Assembly (NCBI GenBank): GCA_002405475.1
Contig: DHLX01000013.1
Span: 1 to 27,993 of the forward strand
Length of the DNA: 27,993 nt
Origin: Burkholderiales bacterium UBA4657
GTDB taxonomy: Bacteria; Pseudomonadota; Gammaproteobacteria; Burkholderiales; Burkholderiaceae_E
Reading direction: 5' to 3'
Numbering within the stretch: position 1 is the first letter of the stretch; every line of letters begins with the position of its first letter. The notes under the pieces were generated by a model, which worked only from the letters and a program-made list of their open reading frames with translations, made no database searches and was not told the DNA's origin. Shown here in pieces: positions 22,543-27,993 of the stretch. The position numbers and the translations under genes are program-made.

Positions 22543-23267
22543 GCCTGCTGGTACTGGATATCGGCAACAGTCGCATCAAATGGATGATGCAGGGGCAGGC
22601 ATACAGCGCCACTTCCGATCAGTTCGGCTCGTGTTTCACGGCCAGCATCAAGGCGAATCCCGAACGCATTGTCATTTGCAGCGTCGCCGCACCCGGTGTC
22701 ACCCAGACGGTTATTGACACCTTGGCGCGAGCCATGCCGTCCGTACCCATGTCTTTTTTTGAATCGACCCTGCGCCTGAAAAATTTTAGGCAAGGCTACG
22801 ACCAGCCAGCGCAACTAGGGCCTGATCGTTGGGCCGCGTGCATCGGCGCACGCCAGTTTTGTCGTTCCGGCGCCTTGCTGGTCGCGTCGTTTGGTACAGC
22901 GACGACGCTCGATGTCATGACCGACGACAACTGCTTTCTGGGCGGCGTTATATTGCCCGGCCCCGAGTTGATGGCACGCGCCCTGTCACAAAACACGGCC
23001 CGTCTGCCCGAAGTGAATTGGGACAAGGCCGGGCGTGATATTCCGTCGGATACCCAAAGCGCGATCGCAGAAGGTGTGCTACGCGCCCAGCTGGGGGCGC
23101 TGGAACTCAGTCGGCAACGGGCCGAATTGGTTTTGGCAGCACCGGTTCAGGTCGTAGCTACTGGCGGTGCGGTACACTGCCTGCATCATCGTTTGCCGGC
23201 GCAAGCACAGAGTGTGGAACATCTGGTGCTACACGGCCTGGCAAGCATAGCAACGGAGTTGGAATGA
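22539..23267 (+). CDS. coaX: type III pantothenate kinase
   Basis: A 242-residue CoaX that phosphorylates pantothenate, the first step of CoA synthesis. ASKHA-fold motifs are LVLDIGNSRIKW (phosphate 1), GPDRWAACIGARQF, SFGTATTLDVM and GGVILPGPELMARAL, with VVATGGAV near the C-terminus. Type III enzymes need a monovalent cation and resist feedback by CoA. Adjacent to birA with an ATGA overlap, as is usual in Burkholderiales, and overlapping the next gene by 4 bases. Confidence 0.95.
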   Translation: MSLLVLDIGNSRIKWMMQGQAYSATSDQFGSCFTASIKANPERIVICSVAAPGVTQTVIDTLARAMPSVPMSFFESTLRLKNFRQGYDQPAQLGPDRWAACIGARQFCRSGALLVASFGTATTLDVMTDDNCFLGGVILPGPELMARALSQNTARLPEVNWDKAGRDIPSDTQSAIAEGVLRAQLGALELSRQRAELVLAAPVQVVATGGAVHCLHHRLPAQAQSVEHLVLHGLASIATELE

Positions 23268-23962
23268 AAGGTTTTTTTTTACTGCTGCTGGCGGCCAATC
23301 TATTACTCTGGTCGGCGTGGAACGGCTGGCTTGGCACTGACGCCTACCAACTGGTCAATCCGGCCCACACCGAACCCATGCGCCTGCAACAGCAAGTACA
23401 ACCGCAGCGGGTCATTGTCGGAGAACTGGCCTTACGCAATGCCCTGCCACCACCCGGCAATGAAAAACCGGCGATTGCCGTCTGCCTGGAAATAGGTCCG
23501 TTCAGTCCGGCTGATGCCAAAACAAACCTGCAATCACTGGCTGCCGACTTTAGCCGCAGCAACGAACGTATCGCCCCTGCGCCTTCGGGTTTTTTGGTGT
23601 ACCTGCCAGCGCAAGCCTCACGCGCCCAAAGCGAGGCGCTGGTACAAAATCTGAAAAGCCGGGGTGAAAAAGAGGCTGCGGTCATACTCGAAGGCTCGCC
23701 CCTGCTGTATGCCATTTCATTAGGGACCTATCGCACGCAAGATGCCGCCACAACACGTACCGCAGCACTGAATGCTGCGGGAATCACCGGCACCCGAATT
23801 CTTCAACGCAGTGAGCGTTCGCCACGACACTACGTACAAGTATTCGAAGTCAATTCGGAACAGCGCAGCAAACTCGATGGGCTGGCACAACAAAGCGGGC
23901 TGGAATGGCGCGCCTGCAACGGCAACACCAACACTAACGCTCCAGCACCAAAAGGCCGCTAA
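23264..23962 (+). CDS. membrane-anchored SPOR-domain-like protein
   Basis: A 232-residue protein. A hydrophobic N-terminus (about 3-20) is a membrane anchor or uncleaved signal, followed by a linker and a region at about 70-220 that contains two SPOR-like units (CLEIGPFSPADAKTNLQ and YAISLGTYRTQDAATTR). SPOR domains bind denuded glycan strands at the division septum, so a septal or wall-remodelling role is probable. It is translationally coupled to coaX (ATGA) and its last 29 bases overlap the 3' end of convergent rlpA, which also ends in a SPOR domain. Confidence 0.83.
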   Translation: MKGFFLLLLAANLLLWSAWNGWLGTDAYQLVNPAHTEPMRLQQQVQPQRVIVGELALRNALPPPGNEKPAIAVCLEIGPFSPADAKTNLQSLAADFSRSNERIAPAPSGFLVYLPAQASRAQSEALVQNLKSRGEKEAAVILEGSPLLYAISLGTYRTQDAATTRTAALNAAGITGTRILQRSERSPRHYVQVFEVNSEQRSKLDGLAQQSGLEWRACNGNTNTNAPAPKGR

Positions 23963-24941
23963 CGCCCAGCAAGTCTGCGATCTGACGTGCCAGTTGCTGG
24001 GCTTCCTGACGGTCATTCAGTGGGCCCAATTGCAGGCGCAGCAAATCGCCGCTGCCCGGTACCAATTGCAATTTATCGGCCACCGGACCGAGCTCACGTG
24101 CCAGCCGGTCACGCAGGGCCAAGGCATTGTTTTCCGAACTGAACGCGCCCAGTTGAACGAAAACACCGCGCGCGGATGACGGGGCTGTCATCACGACGCT
24201 GGGAGTATTAAGAACGGGTGGCGGCACAGTGGCCGGGGCGGCAGCAGCTGCGGGTGCCGTAGTGCCGACACGACCAGCAGCTATATCATCAGGTGTCAAC
24301 AACTCGACCCGAACCTCGGCGCTGCCATCGCGCAAATAGTCCAGCCTGAACGCGGCGGCATACGACAGGTCGATAATGCGCTCGGCATGAAACGGGCCGC
24401 GATCATTGACCCGCACCACGACACTACGGCCATTCCCCAGGTGGGTCACGCGCACATAAGAGGGAATGGGCAAAGTGGGGTGAGCGGCAGTCATGGCGTG
24501 CATGTCATAGATCTCACCCGATGAAGTCCGATTACCATGAAAACGTCGGCCATACCACGAAGCACGTCCGGTTTGTACAAAGGGCTCCCAACTGGTTCTG
24601 GGGGTATAACTGCGCCCCAGCACGGTATAGGGCCGGTTGGCGAAGCGATGCAAGGGCTCGATACGAGGAACGGCATCGGGCAGCTTGTCGAGATCGGGCG
24701 GCGGCACCTCATGCGGGCCATCATCCTTGTAATAGCCACCACGCCCCGAAGCGGCGGGCGGCAGCGCTGTTGAGGGGCGCGCAGCAGAGGCAGCAGGCGC
24801 GGGTACCGTCGCTGTTGTAGCACCAGGTGCGGGGCTACCCGGACCGGTGGCTGGCGCATTGCTGACCGGGGGACTGACGCTGGCGCAGCCCGCCAGACCC
24901 AGGCCACCGGTCATTATCAGGAAACGGAGCAGGCTATTCAT
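23934..24941 (-). CDS. rlpA: RlpA-like septal lytic transglycosylase lipoprotein
   Basis: A 335-residue outer-membrane lipoprotein. The lipobox LAGC places the lipidated Cys at C19. A long Ala/Pro-rich linker (about 22-65) leads to the double-psi beta-barrel domain at about 122-215 (TGRASWYGRRFHGNRTSSGEIYD is interrupted by no gap; VRVNDRGPF holds the conserved D180). A SPOR domain forms the C-terminus (about 258-335: FVQLGAFSSENNALALRDRL). RlpA cuts naked glycan strands at the septum during daughter-cell separation in Pseudomonas. ilvA's stop lies upstream on the same strand with a 4-base ATGA overlap, an unusual pairing. Confidence 0.93.
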   Translation of the reverse strand: MNSLLRFLIMTGGLGLAGCASVSPPVSNAPATGPGSPAPGATTATVPAPAASAARPSTALPPAASGRGGYYKDDGPHEVPPPDLDKLPDAVPRIEPLHRFANRPYTVLGRSYTPRTSWEPFVQTGRASWYGRRFHGNRTSSGEIYDMHAMTAAHPTLPIPSYVRVTHLGNGRSVVVRVNDRGPFHAERIIDLSYAAAFRLDYLRDGSAEVRVELLTPDDIAAGRVGTTAPAAAAAPATVPPPVLNTPSVVMTAPSSARGVFVQLGAFSSENNALALRDRLARELGPVADKLQLVPGSGDLLRLQLGPLNDRQEAQQLARQIADLLGVSGLLVLER

Positions 24942-26458
24942 CCCAAAAAAAGCTGATACGCCGGATTATCGGTTTCATCCCAGTAACGATAACCCAGGGC
25001 ACTCAAAAACTGTTTGAATTCCTTGCGCTCGCTTTTCGGTATCTGCAAACCCACCAGTACACGCGAATAGTCTGCGCCCTGATTGCGATAGTGAAACATG
25101 GAAATATTCCAGTCGGGTGCCATGCTGTTCAGAAACTTCATCAAGGCACCGGGGCGCTCGGGAAATTCAAAGCGGTAAATCATTTCACCCTGCGCCAAAG
25201 CGCTTTTGCCGCCCACCATGTAGCGCACATGTTCAGCCGCCAGCTCGTCATGCGTCAAATCCACAGTCTGATACTGATGTTTGCGCAGCAAGGCCGTAAA
25301 TTTATCGTTATCACCTGCGCCCTGGGTACTGATACCAACAAAGACATGCGCCGTGCTGTCATCGCTAATACGATAGTTGAACTCGGTGACATTGCGCTTG
25401 CCCATCAATCCGCACAGACGCTTGAAGGCACCGCGCTCTTCGGGCAGGGTCACGGCAAACAGCGCCTCCTTCGCCTCACCGACTTCAGTACGCTCGGCAA
25501 CAAAACGCAGACGACTGAAATTCATATTGGCACCACAGGCCACCGCCACCAGCGTTTCGCCTTTCAGCCCATGCTGGCGCGCGTAGGCCTTCATGCCGGC
25601 AATAGCCAGAGCACCCGCCGGTTCCATGATGGAGCGGGTATCGGTAAACACATCTTTAATAGCGGCACACACCTCGTCGGTATCGACCAGAACATAGTCA
25701 TCAACATACTGCTTGCACAGACGGAAAGTTTCCTGCCCCACCAGCTTGACCGCCGTGCCATCGGAAAACAAACCAACGTCAGCCAGCTCGACACGCCGTC
25801 CCTTGCGTACCGACTGCGCCATCGCATCCGAATCGTGTGTCTGCACACCAATGACCTTAATATCAGGGCGCACCTGCTTAATGTAGGCGGCAATACCCGA
25901 CACCAGACCACCGCCACCAATGGCCGCGAATACCGCATGAATCGGCGCGGTATGCTGACGCAAAATTTCCATGGCAATCGTGCCTTGACCGGCAATCACA
26001 TCCGGGTCATCAAATGGGTGCACAAAACTCAAACCCTGCTGCTCCTGCAGTTCCAGGGCGTGCTGATAGGCATCGCTATAAGAATCGCCCTGCAGCACAA
26101 TCTGCACCTGCGAGCCGCCGCGCGCCTTGACCGCATCAATCTTGACCTGTGGCGTCGTGGTCGGCATGACAATAATGGCGCGCACCCCCAGCCTGGCGGC
26201 ACTCAAGGCTACCCCTTGCGCGTGGTTGCCAGCACTGGCGGCAATAACGCCACGTTTCAACTGCTCCGCGCTCAAATACGCCATCTTGTTATAGGCACCA
26301 CGCAGTTTGAAGCTGAATACCGGCTGCAAATCCTCACGCTTGAGCAAAACGCGGTTGCCGGTTCGGCGCGATAATTGCGTTGCGTGCTCCAGCGGCGACT
26401 CGATGGCGACATCATAGACACGAGCTGTCAGAATACGGCGTAAATAATCGACGGACAA
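24938..26458 (-). CDS. ilvA: threonine ammonia-lyase, biosynthetic
   Basis: A 506-residue PLP enzyme that deaminates threonine to 2-oxobutanoate, the first step of isoleucine synthesis. The PLP lysine is K51 in FSFKLRGAYN, and the phosphate-binding loop is GGGGLVSG. Two ACT-like regulatory regions (about 320-405 and 410-500) allow isoleucine inhibition and valine activation, as in E. coli IlvA. There is no ATG near the expected N-terminus; the best start is TTG at 26458, which follows GGGAG by 7 bases and gives MSVDYLRRIL. A further TTG at 26497 would add 13 residues. rlpA is coupled to it. Confidence 0.95.
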   Translation of the reverse strand: MSVDYLRRILTARVYDVAIESPLEHATQLSRRTGNRVLLKREDLQPVFSFKLRGAYNKMAYLSAEQLKRGVIAASAGNHAQGVALSAARLGVRAIIVMPTTTPQVKIDAVKARGGSQVQIVLQGDSYSDAYQHALELQEQQGLSFVHPFDDPDVIAGQGTIAMEILRQHTAPIHAVFAAIGGGGLVSGIAAYIKQVRPDIKVIGVQTHDSDAMAQSVRKGRRVELADVGLFSDGTAVKLVGQETFRLCKQYVDDYVLVDTDEVCAAIKDVFTDTRSIMEPAGALAIAGMKAYARQHGLKGETLVAVACGANMNFSRLRFVAERTEVGEAKEALFAVTLPEERGAFKRLCGLMGKRNVTEFNYRISDDSTAHVFVGISTQGAGDNDKFTALLRKHQYQTVDLTHDELAAEHVRYMVGGKSALAQGEMIYRFEFPERPGALMKFLNSMAPDWNISMFHYRNQGADYSRVLVGLQIPKSERKEFKQFLSALGYRYWDETDNPAYQLFLG

Positions 26459-26518
26459 AAGCGGACTCCCTGTTGTTTGCAATAGTTCACCTTCCAACCG
26501 GCCATTCTAACCTCTGCC

Positions 26519-26980
26519 ATGCCCAACTTTGACCTCTGGATCACCACCGTACTGCACTGGCTGTCTGTCCCGGAACAAGGCCTGCTCGCGTTGGCCGTCG
26601 TTGCCTTTATTGCCGCCAGTGTCGTACCGCTGTCGAGCGAAGCTGTTTTACTTGGCGTACTGAGCGCACAACCACACCAGTTCTGGCCTGCATTGTTAGT
26701 GGCCACTATCGCCAATACCGCTGGTAGTATGACTACTTACTGGCTGGGTCGGGTAGGAAAACGGGTGCCGCATCCCGCCCAGCTCGACCGTCATGTTCAA
26801 TGGTTCGAGCGCTATGGCAGCCCCAGTCTGATAGGGGCGTGGGTACCGTTGGTAGGTGACGTTTTGGTCATCATTGCAGGCTGGTTACGCCTGAACGCCT
26901 GGTACTGCCTGCTCTGGATTGCGCTGGGCAAGGCAGCACGCTACGCTGTTCTGGCAGTTGCAGTCTTGCCTGTCATGTAA
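26519..26980 (+). CDS. YqaA/DedA-like small membrane protein
   Basis: A 153-residue inner-membrane protein with about four helices. It resembles YqaA in the SNARE-associated (DedA/VTT) family: FIAASVVPLSSEAVLLGVL, then NTAGSMTTYWLGRVGKR, WFERYGSPSLIGAWVPLVGDVLVIIAGWLRL. DedA relatives move phospholipids or are needed for envelope integrity; this branch is poorly studied. It has no strong ribosome binding site. It is divergent from ilvA (60 bases between starts). Its stop codon (26978-26980) lies inside the Pho box of phoB. Confidence 0.85.
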   Translation: MPNFDLWITTVLHWLSVPEQGLLALAVVAFIAASVVPLSSEAVLLGVLSAQPHQFWPALLVATIANTAGSMTTYWLGRVGKRVPHPAQLDRHVQWFERYGSPSLIGAWVPLVGDVLVIIAGWLRLNAWYCLLWIALGKAARYAVLAVAVLPVM

Positions 26981-27003
26981 CTGTCATTTACTGTTCATAT
27001 ACT
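26970..27003 (+). promoter_or_regulatory. Pho box and -10 of phoB
   Basis: CTGTCAT at 26970-26976 repeats as CTGTCAT at 26981-26987, an 11-base period, and matches the PhoB-box consensus closely. A third, weaker copy (TGTTCA) follows at 26992. TATACT (26998-27003) lies exactly 10 bases after the 18-base core, the spacing seen at PhoB-activated promoters, where the box replaces the -35. Positive autoregulation of phoB under phosphate limitation is therefore likely. Confidence 0.88.
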
Positions 27004-27035
27004 AGTAAGCTAAAAAGTGTTTTGGAGTCAGGCAT

Positions 27036-27740
27036 ATGGCCAGCACCATTTTAGTTGTCGAAGACGAACCCGCGATTCAGGAACTGATTTCGGTCAATCT
27101 CAGCTTTGCCGGTCACAAGGCGCTGCGCGCATTCGATACCGAACAGGCCAATACCCTGATTCGCGCCGAGTTACCCGACGTGGTCATTGTGGACTGGATG
27201 CTACCCGGACAGTCCGGCATTGCCTTTGCCCGACAACTGCGTGCTGATGAGCGCACCCGGCACGTACCGATTATCATGCTGACCGCGCGCAATGAAGAAG
27301 AAGACAAAATTACGGGTCTGGAAGCCGGTGCCGATGATTACATGACCAAACCGTTTTCACCCAAGGAATTACTGGCACGCATCAAGGCGGTATTGCGCCG
27401 ACGCGCACCGCAGCTCACCGACGATGCAGTTGAAGTGGCCGGTCTGCGCCTAGACCCGGCGACACACCGCATCCAGGCGCATGGGCAGGCGCTCGATATG
27501 GGGCCGACCGAGTTTCGTCTGCTGCATTTTTTCATGACCCATGCCGAGCGCGTACATTCGCGCACACAACTGCTCGACCACGTGTGGGGCGACCATGTTT
27601 TCGTTGAAGAACGTACGGTAGATGTCCACATCAAACGTCTGCGCGCGGCACTGGCGGCCAGTGGTCATGACAAACATGTTGAAACCGTGCGCGGCGCGGG
27701 TTACCGCTTTACTGCCAGCCCGGTGGCGGTGGTGGCTTAG
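27036..27740 (+). CDS. phoB: phosphate-regulon response regulator PhoB
   Basis: A 234-residue OmpR/PhoB-type response regulator. The receiver domain (about 4-120) has the acidic pair E9/D10, phospho-acceptor D53 (VDWMLPG), T83 and K105 (TKPF). The winged-helix DNA-binding domain occupies about 135-230 (DMGPTEFRLLHFFMTHAERVHSRTQLLDHVWG, VDVHIKRLRAALA, VRGAGYRF). GGAG lies 9 bases before the ATG. PhoB rather than another OmpR member is supported by the sequence pattern and by the Pho box upstream. phoR normally follows phoB; here a convergent minus-strand frame lies 30 bases after the stop instead. Confidence 0.92.
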   Translation: MASTILVVEDEPAIQELISVNLSFAGHKALRAFDTEQANTLIRAELPDVVIVDWMLPGQSGIAFARQLRADERTRHVPIIMLTARNEEEDKITGLEAGADDYMTKPFSPKELLARIKAVLRRRAPQLTDDAVEVAGLRLDPATHRIQAHGQALDMGPTEFRLLHFFMTHAERVHSRTQLLDHVWGDHVFVEERTVDVHIKRLRAALAASGHDKHVETVRGAGYRFTASPVAVVA

Positions 27741-27770
27741 GTTGGGCCACGCCCCGCACCGGCAGTCTTG

Positions 27771-27992
27771 CTAGTCGCGGCAGCTTTTGGTGAAACCGGG
27801 GCAGCGGTCACGCCCATACCCCGGCAGGGGGCGCCCGGTCTGCGGGTCGATGATGGCACCATTGGCAATGACCTCGTTGGTGCTGTAGTCCATCAGGCGC
27901 CCGGTCTGTTTGTCGTACAGGCCATAGACGTACTGACGTTTGCACTCGTTGTCACCGGAGGGGCACAACACCTTGAGTACCACCGCGCCCAT
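27771..27992 (-). CDS. hypothetical small Cys-containing protein, possibly partial
   Basis: An open frame of 73 residues from an ATG 1 base from the window edge, which may be its start or internal. Four cysteines (CPSGDNEC near 10-17, and CPGFTKSC near 64-71) and segments such as YDKQTGRLMDYSTNEVIANGAIIDPQTGRPLPGYGRD resemble short exported proteins with disulfides, but I recognise no family. No signal peptide is visible in the part shown. It converges on phoB. Coding reality is supported only by length and a plausible composition. Confidence 0.45.
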   Translation of the reverse strand: MGAVVLKVLCPSGDNECKRQYVYGLYDKQTGRLMDYSTNEVIANGAIIDPQTGRPLPGYGRDRCPGFTKSCRD

Positions 27993-27993
27993 C

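Noticed and set aside
25091..26374. 427-codon open frame on the plus strand, antisense to ilvA
   Set aside because: It mirrors the high-GC codon pattern of ilvA, is rich in His/Arg/Thr with no domain, and ilvA is unquestionable.

Overview
The window looks like core chromosome of a betaproteobacterium in the order Burkholderiales. The gene blocks tRNA-Tyr/Gly/Thr-tuf, petABC-sspAB and birA-coaX, the beta/gamma-type cytochrome b and the moderate-to-high GC content all fit, and an Alcaligenaceae-like host is my best guess. That placement is inferred from gene content and order; no rRNA is present. I see no insertion sequence, prophage, integrase or CRISPR array.

Layout: (1) 1-403, minus strand: the first codons of tuf behind tRNA-Thr(GGT), tRNA-Gly(TCC) and tRNA-Tyr(GTA), all downstream of a perfect-consensus sigma-70 promoter. 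(2) 434-2885: a membrane-anchored HtrA/DegS-like protease head-to-head with a Nif3/YbgI-family protein, then mscL. (3) 3083-7316: petABC (cytochrome bc1), sspA-sspB and tRNA-Thr(TGT). (4) 7347-8274, minus: ubiX and the CGFS monothiol glutaredoxin; then plus-strand rlmI. (5) 9610-14225, plus: seven co-directional genes that together look like a zinc-limitation module: a Zur-like Fur-family regulator, a COG0523 GTPase, a DksA with a degenerate zinc finger, a MacB/LolCDE-like ABC ATPase and permease, a small exported His/Cys protein and an exported DUF3299 protein. (6) 14375-16531: a STAS-domain protein and a TlpA-like thioredoxin. (7) 16528-21698, minus: a tightly packed chain vanZ-like, [2Fe-2S] ferredoxin, alpha/beta hydrolase, D,D-carboxypeptidase, ybeD (DUF493), lipB, lipA. 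(8) 21697-23962, plus: birA, coaX and a SPOR-type membrane protein, converging on rlpA and ilvA (minus). (9) 26519-27740, plus: a YqaA-like membrane protein and phoB behind a clear Pho box; then the end of an unrecognised minus-strand ORF that may run off the window.

Most genes are housekeeping: respiration, lipoylation, biotin and CoA cofactors, cell-wall remodelling, osmotic and envelope stress. The accessory-looking and most interesting part is the zinc-type cluster at 9.5-14.2 kb. Its parts resemble separate Zur-regulated units known from Pseudomonas aeruginosa (the PA4063-PA4066 ABC/DUF3299 operon, the zinc-independent DksA2 and COG0523 proteins), but here they sit in one contiguous run with the regulator. 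Function is inferred from family and neighbourhood; no canonical Zur box could be pointed to by eye.
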